From Xanthomonas hyacinthi (lineage in GTDB: Bacteria; Pseudomonadota; Gammaproteobacteria; Xanthomonadales; Xanthomonadaceae), in contig NZ_CP043476.1 in NCBI RefSeq assembly GCF_009769165.1, forward strand, positions 1,302,001-1,366,000: a DNA stretch of 64,000 nt, in the 5' to 3' direction. This document shows positions 51,691-61,265 of this stretch, piece by piece. Numbering within the stretch: the stretch's first letter is position 1; each line of letters opens with the position of its first letter. The notes beneath the pieces were generated by a model. That model did no database searches. It had not been told where the DNA came from and saw only the letters and a program-made list of their open reading frames with translations. The position numbers and the translations under genes were made by a program.

Positions 51691-52590
51691 TCACGCCGGC
51701 GCATTCGCCGCACGCAGATGGTCGATGAACACGCGCAGTTTCGGTGCCAGGTGTTCGCGCGCCGGATAGTAGAGATGGAAGCCGGCGAAGGGTTGCTGCC
51801 AGTCGTCGAGCACGCGCACCAGGCGGCCGGCGGCGACGTCGGCGGCGACGATCGATTCGAATCCCTGCGCCAGGCCCAGCCCCGCCAGCGCGGCGGCATG
51901 GGTCAGGCCGCTGTCGTTGAACACCAGGGTGCCGGTCGCCTCCACCTCGAAATCGCGGCCGGCGCGGGTGAACTCCCAGGCCATGCGCCGGCCATTGCTC
52001 AGGCGATGCACGATGCAGTCGTGTCCGACCAGGTCGGCCGGCGTCTGCGGCGGCGGATGGCGCCGGAAATAGGCCGGCGCGGCGACGATCACCTGGCGCT
52101 GCATCGGCCCCAGCGGCACCGCGATCATGTCGCGGGCCAGGCGTTCGCCCAGGCGGATGCCGGCATCGAAGCCCGCGGCGACCACGTCCACCAAGGCCGG
52201 GTCCACGCACAGCTCCACTTCGATCTGCGGATAGCGCGCCAGGAACGACGGCAGCCACGGCATCACCAGCTGGTCGGCGACCACCCGCGGCAAGGTGATG
52301 CGCAGGCGCCCGGCCGGGTGCTCGCGCACCGTGTCCAGGTCCAGGAACGCCGCCTCGATCTGCGCCAGGCCGGGTTTCACCCGTTCCAGGAAGCGCGCGC
52401 CATGTTCGCTCAGCGCCACCCGGCGCGTGGTCCGGTGCAGCAGGCGCACGCCCAGCTGCGCTTCCAGCGCACGCACCGTCTGCGACAAGGCCGAGGCCGA
52501 GACGCCGAGTTCGTCGGCGGCGCGGGTGAAGCTGGCGTGGTGGGCGACGCGGGCGAAGGCGACCACGGCAGGCAGGGGACTGGCGGCCAT
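51691..52590 (-). CDS. LysR family transcriptional regulator
   Basis: The 299-residue regulator has a typical HTH (AVVAFARVAHHASFTRAADE, GVSASALSQTVRALEAQLGV, LLHRTTRRVALSEHG) and effector domain. I chose ATG 52590 (MAASPLPAVVAF); a TTG 18 bases upstream is the alternative. It diverges from the aldo/keto reductase at 52700 with 109 bp between, so it probably regulates that gene. Confidence 0.92.
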   Translation of the reverse strand: MAASPLPAVVAFARVAHHASFTRAADELGVSASALSQTVRALEAQLGVRLLHRTTRRVALSEHGARFLERVKPGLAQIEAAFLDLDTVREHPAGRLRITLPRVVADQLVMPWLPSFLARYPQIEVELCVDPALVDVVAAGFDAGIRLGERLARDMIAVPLGPMQRQVIVAAPAYFRRHPPPQTPADLVGHDCIVHRLSNGRRMAWEFTRAGRDFEVEATGTLVFNDSGLTHAAALAGLGLAQGFESIVAADVAAGRLVRVLDDWQQPFAGFHLYYPAREHLAPKLRVFIDHLRAANAPA

Positions 52591-52699
52591 TATGAAGCTC
52601 AACTTCAAGGAAGATGCAGACTATGCCAGTTTATCCGCCTGGCCGGGCGGCGCATCCTGCCGTTCCCGCGGCCCCGATCCGCTTGCCAGGAAGCTGCCC

Positions 52700-53782
52700 A
52701 TGTCGCTAGCCCACTACCGCCTGCTCGGCCGCTCCGGCCTGCGCGTCAGTCCCATCGCGCTGGGCACGATGACCTTCGGCAACGACTGGGGCTGGGGCGC
52801 CGACGCCGCCGAAGCCGAGCGCCTGTTCGCGCGCTATGTCGAGCGCGGCGGCAATTTCATCGACACCGCCAACATCTACACCAACGGCAGTTCCGAAACC
52901 CTGCTCGGCAAGTTCGCCGCAGGCCGCCGCGAGCGCCTGGTGATCGCCAGCAAGTACACGCTCAACCCCTTCCCCGGCGATCCCAACGGCGGCGGCAACC
53001 ACCGCAAGAACCTGCTGCAGTCGGTGGAGGCCAGCCTGAAGCGGCTGCGCACCGACTACCTGGACCTGCTGTACCTGCACATCTGGGACGACACCACGCC
53101 GGTGGAGGAAGTGATGCGCGGCTTCGACGACCTGGTCCGCGCCGGCAAGATCGTCTACGCCGGCATCTCCGACACGCCGGCCTGGCAGGTGGCGCGGATG
53201 CAGACCCTGGCCGACCTGCGCGGCTGGTCGCCGCTGGTGGCGCTGCAGATCGAATACAGCCTGGCGCAGCGCACGGTCGAAGCCGAACTGGTGCCGATGG
53301 CCGAGGCGCTGGGCCTGGGCGTGCTGGCCTGGTCGCCGCTGACCATGGGCATCCTCACCGGCAAGTACGGCCGCCAGGACCTGGCCGCGGTGCAGCGCCG
53401 CGCCGCAGACGGGCAGGCCAGCGCCGAGCGCGGCGATACCGCGCATGCGCACGAGATGCTGACCGAGCGCGCACTGGACATCGCCGACGCAGTCAAGCAG
53501 GTCGCCGCGGAGATCGGCCGTTCGCCGGCGCAGGTGGCGCTGGCCTGGCTGCTGCAGCGGCCCGGCGGCGGCGCGATCCCGATCGTCGGCGCGCGCACCC
53601 TGGCGCAGCTGGACGACAACCTCGGCGCGCTGGAATTGCAGCTGGATGCGCCGCAGCTGCAGCGGCTGGACGCAGTCAGCGCGGTCGCGCATCCGTTCCC
53701 GCACGCGTTCATGCGCCTGCCGATGCCGCGGCAACTGGTGTCCGGCGGCACCCGCCTGCAGCCGCGTACGCCGGCGCTCTGA
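52700..53782 (+). CDS. Aldo/keto reductase
   Basis: The 360-residue NADPH-dependent reductase has the AKR barrel signatures: MTFGNDWGWGAD, GGNFIDTANIYTNGSSETLL (catalytic Asp and Tyr), the Lys in VIASKYTLNPF, YLDLLYLHIWD with the catalytic His, and the C-terminal cofactor loop IPIVGARTLAQLDDNL. It resembles the YajO/Tas-like group acting on aldehydes; substrate unknown. A LysR gene diverges from it. Confidence 0.9.
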   Translation: MSLAHYRLLGRSGLRVSPIALGTMTFGNDWGWGADAAEAERLFARYVERGGNFIDTANIYTNGSSETLLGKFAAGRRERLVIASKYTLNPFPGDPNGGGNHRKNLLQSVEASLKRLRTDYLDLLYLHIWDDTTPVEEVMRGFDDLVRAGKIVYAGISDTPAWQVARMQTLADLRGWSPLVALQIEYSLAQRTVEAELVPMAEALGLGVLAWSPLTMGILTGKYGRQDLAAVQRRAADGQASAERGDTAHAHEMLTERALDIADAVKQVAAEIGRSPAQVALAWLLQRPGGGAIPIVGARTLAQLDDNLGALELQLDAPQLQRLDAVSAVAHPFPHAFMRLPMPRQLVSGGTRLQPRTPAL

Positions 53783-54027
53783 ACCGTGCCACCGGCATGC
53801 GCTCGAACACGGCGCCGACTTTGCGCAAATGCCCGCCGTGGCATGCTCGGCGCCTGCACGCAGCGCGGCGCGGCGCGTTTGCAGGATCGGACAAGGATCC
53901 TGCGCGATCGCGATAACGCCGCGCCGCGCTGCGCTCGCATCCTGCGTGCCCCGCGACGACAGCGTCCGCGCCGCATTTTTTCTTCTACGTCGCTTCCCAC
54001 TTCCCACTTCCCGACAGGAGCTTCCCG

Positions 54028-55023
<996 letters not shown>

Positions 55024-55089
55024 GCTGAGCTGCGCTGCGCGATCGCCGGCGCGGCGCGGGCGGATTTGCCCGTGCCGCACCGGCGTCGC

Positions 55090-55803
55090 ATGATGCGGGG
55101 CGTGATCTCGTTCATCGTTCCCGCCCACGACGAAGCCGCCCTGATCGGCGACACCCTGGCGTCGCTGCACATCGCCGCGCAGGCGCTGCATCTGGATTTC
55201 GAAACCCTGGTGGTCGCCGATGCCTGCGGCGACGCCACCGCACAGATCGCGCAACGCCACGGCGCGCAGGTGCTGGAGGTGCAGTTGCGGCATATCGCCG
55301 CCACCCGCAATGCCGGCGCCGCCGCCAGCCGCGGCCGCTACCTGCTGTTCGTCGATGCCGACACCCGGGTCAATACGCCGTTGCTGGCGGCGGCATTGCG
55401 CGCGCTACACACCGGCGCGGTCGGCGGCGGCGCGCAGGTGCAGCTGCTCGGCGAGATCGCCTGGCACGAACGCGCGGCGCAAGCCCTGTTCGGCTGGCTG
55501 TTGCGCCGCACCGGCATCGCCCCGGGCTGCTTCCTGTTCTGCACGCGCAGCGCATTCGCCGCCGCCGGCGGCTTCGACGAGCGCTACTACGCCGGCGAGG
55601 ACGTGGCGTTGAGCCGCGCGCTGGCCCGGCGCGGGCGCTTCGTGATCCTGCGCGAGCCGGTGCACACCTCCGACCGCAAGCTGCGCAGCTTCAGCAAGCG
55701 CGAGCACCTGGGCCTGCTGCTGCAGTTGCTGCGCCGCGGCCGCGGCATGCTGCGCTCGCGCGATGCGCTCGGCTTCTGGTACGGGCAGCGCCGCGGGCGG
55801 TGA
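55090..55803 (+). CDS. Family 2 glycosyltransferase
   Basis: The 237-residue soluble enzyme has the GT-A fold: VISFIVPAHDEAALIGDTLA at the start, ATRNAGAAASRGRYLLFVDA followed by the DxD metal site (DADTR) near residue 93, and FDERYYAGEDVALSRALARR with the catalytic-base ED motif near 170. It would transfer a sugar from a nucleotide donor to an unknown acceptor. Tandem ATGs at 55090 and 55093 are both usable. It opens the cluster running to 62279, 61 bases before the ketosynthase. Confidence 0.88.
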   Translation: MMRGVISFIVPAHDEAALIGDTLASLHIAAQALHLDFETLVVADACGDATAQIAQRHGAQVLEVQLRHIAATRNAGAAASRGRYLLFVDADTRVNTPLLAAALRALHTGAVGGGAQVQLLGEIAWHERAAQALFGWLLRRTGIAPGCFLFCTRSAFAAAGGFDERYYAGEDVALSRALARRGRFVILREPVHTSDRKLRSFSKREHLGLLLQLLRRGRGMLRSRDALGFWYGQRRGR

Positions 55804-55864
55804 CGCGGTTGCCGGCGCCGATCCGCTGGCAGTACGCTGCGCCCCCCTTGCGCGAGCTTTCGCA

Positions 55865-56881
55865 ATGACCGTCGACCCCAGCAGGCCCATCGCGGTGCGC
55901 ATCCTCGGCACGGGCGACTATCTGCCGACGCGGCAGGTGGCCTCGGACAGCTTCGACCGGCGCTGGGGCAAGCCCGCCGGCTGGACCCTGCGTCACGCCG
56001 GGGTCGGCATGCGCCACTACGCCGGCGCCGACGAACCGGCCTCGCTGATGGGCGAACGCGCCGCGCGCGCGGCGCTGGCGGCGGCGCAGCTGCAGCCGCA
56101 CGATGTGGATTGCGTGATCTGCGCCTGCAGCGTGATGGAGCAGGCGATCCCGTGCAGCGCCGCCTTGCTGCACGCCCGCCTCGGCCTGCAGGGCAGCGGG
56201 CTGCCGGCGTTCGACATCAACGCCACCTGCCTGAGCTTCATCGCCGCACTGGATCTGGCCGCCTGCGCGATCGCCGCCGGCCGCTACCGACGCGTGCTGA
56301 TCGTGTCCAGCGAGATCGCCAGCGTCGGGCTGAACTGGGACGACGTGGACACCGCGCCGCTGTTCGGCGACGGCGCCGCGGCGGTGGTGCTCGGTGCGGA
56401 CAACGGCGACAGCGGTTCGCAACTGCTGGCCGCGCACCTGGAAACCTATTCCGAAGGCATCGCGCATTGCCGGGTCCGCGCCGGCGGCACCCGCCTGCGC
56501 CTGGAGCATGGCGTCGAGGCGCTGCGCGCCGGTTCGTTGTTCGAAATGAACGGCCGCGCCACCTATCGGCTCGCCGCGGCGAAGTTGCCGGGCTTCCTGC
56601 AACGGCTGCTGCACAAGGCCGGCGTGGAGCTGGCGCAACTGCAGCGGATCGTGCCGCACCAGGCCAGCGCCAAGGCGCTGCGGCATCTGCAGGTCGCGCT
56701 GCGGCTGGCGCCGGACACGCTGGTCGACGTGATCGGTGCACGCGGCAACCAGATGGCGGCGTCGATCCCCAGCGCCCTGCACCAGGCCATCGCCGGCGGC
56801 CGCATCGTGCGCGGCGACCTGATCGGCCTGGTCGGTTCCGGCGCCGGGCTGGCGTTCGGCGGCGCGGTGCTGCGGTACTGA
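55865..56881 (+). CDS. KAS III-like 3-oxoacyl-ACP synthase
   Basis: The 338-residue thiolase-fold enzyme keeps the FabH-type triad: Cys122 in DINATCLSFIAALD, His265 in RIVPHQASAKAL and Asn295 in GARGNQMAASIPSAL; GDGAAAVVLGAD is the usual glycine-rich strand. It should catalyse a decarboxylative or Claisen-type condensation starting from an acyl-CoA or acyl-ACP. Its setting, away from any fab operon and beside an SDR reductase and ATP-grasp ligase, argues for secondary metabolism rather than housekeeping FabH. The next gene starts two bases after its stop. Confidence 0.9.
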   Translation: MTVDPSRPIAVRILGTGDYLPTRQVASDSFDRRWGKPAGWTLRHAGVGMRHYAGADEPASLMGERAARAALAAAQLQPHDVDCVICACSVMEQAIPCSAALLHARLGLQGSGLPAFDINATCLSFIAALDLAACAIAAGRYRRVLIVSSEIASVGLNWDDVDTAPLFGDGAAAVVLGADNGDSGSQLLAAHLETYSEGIAHCRVRAGGTRLRLEHGVEALRAGSLFEMNGRATYRLAAAKLPGFLQRLLHKAGVELAQLQRIVPHQASAKALRHLQVALRLAPDTLVDVIGARGNQMAASIPSALHQAIAGGRIVRGDLIGLVGSGAGLAFGGAVLRY

Positions 56882-56882
56882 C

Positions 56883-57860
56883 ATGGCGCGCATCCTGGTC
56901 ACCGGCGCCTCCGGCTTCATCGGCGCGCACATCGTCCGCGCCCTCGCCACCGACGGCGCGCAGGTCCGCGCCAGCGGCCGCAATGCCGCCGCGCTGGCCG
57001 CCTTCGCCGGCGACCCGCGCATCGACGTGGTCCGCGCCGATCTGTGCCGCGACGATCTAGCGCTGCTGCTGCACGGCTGCGACGCGGTGATCCACTGCGC
57101 CGCGCTGTCCGCGCCGTGGGCCAGCGCCGAAGTGTTCCGCCAGGCCAACGTGGTCGCCACCGCGCGCCTGCTCGCCGCCGCGCAGCGCGCGCAGGTGCGC
57201 CGCTTCGTGCACTTCAGTTCGCCGAGCATCTATTTCCGCTACGCCGACCAGTACCAGGTGCGCGAGGACTTCACCCCGCCGGCGCGCTGGATCGGCGGCT
57301 ATCCGCAGACCAAGTGGGAAGCGGAGGAAACGGTGCGCGCCGCCGCCGCGGCCGGGCTGCCGGCGCTGGTGCTGCGCCCGCGCGCGGTGTTCGGCCACGG
57401 CGACAACGCGATCGTGCCGCGGCTGCTGGCGGTGGCGCAGCGCGGCTGGTTCCCGCTGGTGCACGGCGGACGCGCGATGATCGACGTGTGCTGCGTGGAG
57501 AACGCGGTGGCCGCGGCGCTGGCCGCGCTGCGCGCCGAGCACCTCGGCGATGGCCGCGCCTACAACATCAGCAACGGCACGCCGATCGCGGTGCGCGACC
57601 TGCTCACCGAATTGTTCGCGGTGCTGCAGCTGCGCGTGCGCCTGCTGCCGGTGCCACGCCGCCTGGCCCTGGCGCTGGCCACGCTCGGCGAACAGATCGC
57701 CTTGCGCCGGCAAGGGCAACCGGAGCCGCGGCTGAGCCGCTACGGCATCGGCGTGCTCGGCTATTCGCAGACGCTGGACATCGGTCGCGCGCGGCGCGAA
57801 CTCGGCTACGCGCCGCTGCTGTCCACCGAGGCCGGGATCGCGGCCCTGGGGCGTACATGA
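56883..57860 (+). CDS. NAD-dependent epimerase / 3-beta-HSD-like reductase
   Basis: The 325-residue extended SDR has the cofactor motif ILVTGASGFIGAHIVRALAT at the N-terminus and the catalytic YPQTK (Tyr, Lys) near residue 142 with FSSPSIYF ahead of it; the C-terminal half carries the substrate domain (NISNGTPIAVRDLLTELF). Together with the adjacent ketosynthase it recalls OleA/OleD-type pairs in which a condensed beta-keto acid is reduced, but OleB and OleC are absent here. It is coupled to the ketosynthase gene with one base between stop and start. Confidence 0.9.
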   Translation: MARILVTGASGFIGAHIVRALATDGAQVRASGRNAAALAAFAGDPRIDVVRADLCRDDLALLLHGCDAVIHCAALSAPWASAEVFRQANVVATARLLAAAQRAQVRRFVHFSSPSIYFRYADQYQVREDFTPPARWIGGYPQTKWEAEETVRAAAAAGLPALVLRPRAVFGHGDNAIVPRLLAVAQRGWFPLVHGGRAMIDVCCVENAVAAALAALRAEHLGDGRAYNISNGTPIAVRDLLTELFAVLQLRVRLLPVPRRLALALATLGEQIALRRQGQPEPRLSRYGIGVLGYSQTLDIGRARRELGYAPLLSTEAGIAALGRT

Positions 57861-57924
57861 TCCGGACGCAGCCACGTCTGTGCCGGACGAATGCCGCAGC
57901 GCACCCGCGCAGGCGGACCCGCGC

Positions 57925-58773
57925 ATGAGCGCACCGACGCTGCGCTGGCGGCTGTACGAAGCCGGCCACTGCACCCATCCCGAACGCGCCACGCGCCGCG
58001 GCGCGGCGCTGGCGCCCTGCCAATTCCCGGCGCTGGCGACGCTGCTGCAGCACCCGGTGCACGGCAACCTGCTGTTCGATACCGGCTACTCGCAGCACTT
58101 CCTCGCCGCCACCGCGCACTTTCCCGAGCGCCTGTACCGCGTGCTGACGCCGGTGCACCTGGCGCCGGGCCAGTCGTTGCGCGAACAATTGGCCCGCGAC
58201 GGCATCGCCGCGGCAGCGATCGACTGGATCGTGCTGTCGCACTTCCATGGCGACCACGTCGGCGGCGTGGCCGATTTCGCGCAGGCGCGCATCGCCTGCG
58301 CGCAGCAGGCCTGGGACGATCTGCAACGGCGCGGGCGGCTGGCGGCGCTGCGCGAAGGCTTCCTGCCGGCGCTGCTGCGCGGCGCGCGCGCGCGCATGCA
58401 CTGGTTCGAGGCATTGCCGGCATGCGCGGCGCCCGCGACGCTGCGCGGTTTCGGCACGCTGCGCGACCTGTTCGGCGACGGCAGCGTGCTGCTGGTGCCG
58501 CTGCCCGGGCACGCACCCGGCCACTACGGGCTGTGGTTCGAAGACACGCACGGGCCGGTGTTCCTGGTCGCCGATGCGGCCTGGTCCAGCGCCGCGATCG
58601 CCGACGGCACGCCGCCGCCGGCCTTGGTCACCCACCTGCTCGGCGAGCACCGCGTCTACCGCGACACGCTGGCGCGGCTGCATGCGCTGCGCCTGGCCGA
58701 ACCGGCGCTGCGCATGGTGCCCTCGCATTGCCGGCAATGGCGACCCGCCGCCGCCGCGATCGCCGATGGCTAG
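57925..58773 (+). CDS. Metallo-beta-lactamase-fold hydrolase
   Basis: The 282-residue protein has the MBL metal motif HFHGDH (His106, His108, Asp110, His111), an upstream NLLFDTGYS strand, the third-ligand His in PLPGHAPGHYGLW, and the bridging Asp in FLVADAAW. It resembles lactonase- or thioesterase-like MBL enzymes, so release of an acyl product or ring opening is plausible; the substrate is unknown. Its end overlaps the ATP-grasp gene by eight bases. Confidence 0.9.
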   Translation: MSAPTLRWRLYEAGHCTHPERATRRGAALAPCQFPALATLLQHPVHGNLLFDTGYSQHFLAATAHFPERLYRVLTPVHLAPGQSLREQLARDGIAAAAIDWIVLSHFHGDHVGGVADFAQARIACAQQAWDDLQRRGRLAALREGFLPALLRGARARMHWFEALPACAAPATLRGFGTLRDLFGDGSVLLVPLPGHAPGHYGLWFEDTHGPVFLVADAAWSSAAIADGTPPPALVTHLLGEHRVYRDTLARLHALRLAEPALRMVPSHCRQWRPAAAAIADG

Positions 58774-59947
58774 CGCGCCAGCGGTGCTGATCACCGGCGC
58801 ACGCGCGCCGGTGGCGCTGGACCTGACGCGCCGCTTCGCCGCGCAGGGCTGGCGCGTGCACCTGGCCGACAGCGTGGCCTGCCGCATCTCCGGCTGGTCG
58901 CGCGCGGCCAGCGCCAGCCATCGCATCGCCTCGGCGCGCTACGCCCCGGCCGCCTACATCGCCGACCTCAACGCGCTGGTCGCACGCGAGCGCATCGCGC
59001 TGCTGCTGCCGACCTGCGAGGACGTGTTCTACCTGGCCCGCTACCGGCAGGCGCTGCCGGCGCAGTTGGACGTGCTGGTGGACGCCTTCGACACGCTGCG
59101 CGCGCTGCACAGCAAATGGCAATTCCTGCAATTGGCACGCGCCATCGATGCCGACGTGGACGTGCCGGACAGCGCGCAGGTGCGCAGCCTGGCGCAGGCG
59201 CGCGACTGGGCCGGCAGCGCGCCGCTGGTGCTGAAGCCGGAATACTCGCGCTTCGGCGTGCACGTGCGCGTGCATCCGCACGGCCTGCCCGCCAGCGCGC
59301 CGCCATTGTCCGAACAAGGCGACTGGGTCGCGCAGCACTATTGCGCCGGCGAGGAACGCTGCTCGTACGCGGTGGCGCGCGACGGCGTGCTGCTGGCGCA
59401 TGCGGTGTACCGGCCGCGCTACCGCTTGCAGCGCAGCTCCAGCTATTACTTCGACGCCGCGCCGGCGCCGCAGATCGAGCGCTTCACCGCGCAGCTGGTC
59501 GGCAAGCTCGGTTTCAGCGGACAACTCTCCTTCGACTGGATCGTGTCGGCGCAGGGCCGCTACAGCGTGATCGAATGCAATCCGCGTGCGACCAGCGGCC
59601 TGCACCTGTTCGCCGCGGCCGATCCGCTGGTCGCGGCACTGGACGGCAGCCGCCGCGATCCGATCGCGATCGTGCGCCCGGCGCCGACGCGCGCGGCGAT
59701 GCTCGGCCCGCTGATGCTCGGCGTCGCGCTGCCGGCGGCGCTGCGTCATGGCCGGCTCCGCCAGTGGCGCGACGACTACGCCCGCGCCGACGACGTGCTC
59801 GCCCCGCGCGGCGATCGGCGCCCGCTGGCCGGCGCGCTGCGCGACCTGGGCAGCCATGCGCGGCTGGCGCTGGCCCAGCGCTGCACGATGCGCGAGGCAT
59901 CCACCCGCGATACCGAATGGGACGGCGAGGCCCTGCCGCCGCCATGA
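58766..59947 (+). CDS. ATP-grasp domain ligase
   Basis: The 393-residue protein has an N-terminal Rossmann-like part (AVLITGARAPVALDLTRRFA), a CarB-like ATP-grasp core with PLVLKPEYSRFGVHVRV (ATP-binding Lys) near residue 155, and the metal-binding strand FDWIVSAQGRYSVIECNPRA near 255, where Glu and Asn hold Mg-ATP. ATP-grasp enzymes ligate a carboxylate to an amine or thiol through an acyl-phosphate. It overlaps both neighbours (eight bases with the MBL gene, four with the GNAT gene), so it is firmly part of the operon. Substrates are unknown. Confidence 0.88.
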   Translation: MASAPAVLITGARAPVALDLTRRFAAQGWRVHLADSVACRISGWSRAASASHRIASARYAPAAYIADLNALVARERIALLLPTCEDVFYLARYRQALPAQLDVLVDAFDTLRALHSKWQFLQLARAIDADVDVPDSAQVRSLAQARDWAGSAPLVLKPEYSRFGVHVRVHPHGLPASAPPLSEQGDWVAQHYCAGEERCSYAVARDGVLLAHAVYRPRYRLQRSSSYYFDAAPAPQIERFTAQLVGKLGFSGQLSFDWIVSAQGRYSVIECNPRATSGLHLFAAADPLVAALDGSRRDPIAIVRPAPTRAAMLGPLMLGVALPAALRHGRLRQWRDDYARADDVLAPRGDRRPLAGALRDLGSHARLALAQRCTMREASTRDTEWDGEALPPP

Positions 59948-61053
59948 ACGGCGCCGCCGAGGCCTGCACCGACTACGCCGTGCAGGCGCAGCGTTTCGCC
60001 GAACTGCATGCCGGCGGCGATGCGCAGCGCGTGGCCGGCAACCTGTACGCGCGCATCGAGATGCTGCAGGCCGGCACGCTGTCGATGCCGGTCACGGTGA
60101 GCGAGGAGCGTGCGGGCAACGCCTGGGTGTGCTCGCCGCGCACCACCTATGCCGACTACGCCGCCGAGGAGGCCGTGCGCCTGCTGCCGCGCGCACTGGC
60201 CGCACCGCTGCGCGGGCTGTGCGGCGGCATCGGCGCGTGGCTGGACTGGGCACGGATCGACCGCGCGGTCACCCTCAACAACTGGCTGCTGTCCACCAAC
60301 CTGTATCCGCCGCTGCCGCGCGAGGGCCTGGGCGCGCTGCTGGACGCGGCACGCGCGCGCTGGCCGCAGCATGCGCTGTGGTTCCGCTCGCTCAACCGGG
60401 TGGACACGCCGCAGTGGCTGGATGCGCTGCAGGCGCAGGGCTTCACCCTGATCGGCAGCCGCCAGGTGTATCTGTACGACGACTGGCCGGCGCTGCTGCA
60501 GCACCGCGACCTGGCCCGCGACCTCAAGCTGACCGCGCGCACCGACCTGCAGCGCTGCGGCAACGCCGCCATCGGCGAGGCCGACTACCCGCGCATCGCC
60601 GCGCTGTACGCGCAGCTGTACCTGGACAAATACTCGCGCTGCAATCCGGCCTACCGCGCCGGGTTCCTGCGCGCCTGGCACCGCGCCGGACTGCTGCACT
60701 TCGACGGCTTTCGCGACGCGGGCGGCGCGCTGGTCTGCATCACCGGCCTGTTCGGCGTGGGGCAGACGCTGACCGCGCCGATCGTCGGCTACGACCTGCA
60801 GCAACCGCAGCGGCTGGCGCTGTACCGCACGCTCACCGCCTGCGGCTTCGAACATGCGCTGCGCCACGGCCGCCGGCTCAACCAGAGCGCCGGCGCGGCC
60901 AGCTTCAAGCGCCAGCGCGGCGGCACCCCGGTGATCGAATACAGCGCGGTGGACGCGCGCCACCTGCCGTTGCGCCGGCGCCAGCCGATCGCCGCGCTCG
61001 GCGCGCTGACCGAACGCATCGGCGTGCCGCTGATGCGCCGCTATCGGCTATGA
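59944..61053 (+). CDS. GNAT/FemAB-like acyltransferase of unknown specificity
   Basis: The 369-residue protein begins MNGAAEACTDYAVQAQRFAE. From about residue 100 it shows an acyltransferase-like pattern (TLNNWLLSTNLYPPLP, HALWFRSLNRVDTPQWLDAL, FTLIGSRQVYLYDDW), then RIAALYAQLYLDKYSRCNPA and GLFGVGQTLTAPIVGYDLQQ, which suit a double-GNAT (FemAB-like) fold. Such enzymes attach acyl or aminoacyl groups. The ATGA overlap with the ATP-grasp gene implies translational coupling and a shared pathway. The family call is from fold-like pattern only. Confidence 0.7.
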   Translation: MNGAAEACTDYAVQAQRFAELHAGGDAQRVAGNLYARIEMLQAGTLSMPVTVSEERAGNAWVCSPRTTYADYAAEEAVRLLPRALAAPLRGLCGGIGAWLDWARIDRAVTLNNWLLSTNLYPPLPREGLGALLDAARARWPQHALWFRSLNRVDTPQWLDALQAQGFTLIGSRQVYLYDDWPALLQHRDLARDLKLTARTDLQRCGNAAIGEADYPRIAALYAQLYLDKYSRCNPAYRAGFLRAWHRAGLLHFDGFRDAGGALVCITGLFGVGQTLTAPIVGYDLQQPQRLALYRTLTACGFEHALRHGRRLNQSAGAASFKRQRGGTPVIEYSAVDARHLPLRRRQPIAALGALTERIGVPLMRRYRL

Positions 61054-61137
61054 AAAGCAGCGGGCCGCACGCGCGGACGCAACCGAGCGACCGGAACGAT
61101 CGTCGCGTAGCGCATTGCCCGCGTTCGCTGGCGCGGC

Positions 61138-61235
61138 CCGCTGCGCATCGCGCGCGTGCATCCGGACACGCGCAGGCACCGCAAGGGGGCAACCATGGCT
61201 GAGCCGCTGCGCATCGCGCGCGTGCATCCGGACAC
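61138..61235. repeat. 32-bp direct duplication before the Rieske gene
   Basis: A 32-base block starting CCGCTGCGCATCGCGCGCGT occurs exactly at 61138-61169 and 61204-61235, a period of 66 bases (22 codons), in the only sizeable gap of the operon. The second copy forms most of a tiny open reading frame. Confidence 0.85.
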
Positions 61236-61260
61236 CGGCGTGCCGCGCGTGCGACGCTAG
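61195..61260 (+). CDS. Tiny ORF (21 residues), possible leader peptide
   Basis: ATG 61195 follows AAGGGGGCAACC, the best ribosome-binding site in this gap, and encodes a 21-residue basic peptide starting MAEPLRIARVHPDTG and ending VPRVRR, with TAG at 61258-61260. It stops five bases before the Rieske ATG, which has no clear ribosome-binding site of its own, so translation of this ORF may feed the Rieske gene. Chance cannot be excluded, and no homology is known to me. Confidence 0.35.
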   Translation: MAEPLRIARVHPDTGVPRVRR

Positions 61261-61265
61261 CGGCC

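Noticed and set aside
55865..57860. oleA-oleD olefin biosynthesis genes
   Set aside because: The ketosynthase has a FabH-like Cys-His-Asn triad in FabH-like contexts, and OleB and OleC are missing. Only the general KAS plus SDR theme is shared.
58766..61260. Graspetide-type RiPP cluster (ATP-grasp plus tiny peptide)
   Set aside because: The tiny peptide lies far from the ATP-grasp gene, has few acidic acceptors, and stems from a duplicated DNA block. The ATP-grasp protein looks CarB-like rather than of the peptide-macrocyclase type.
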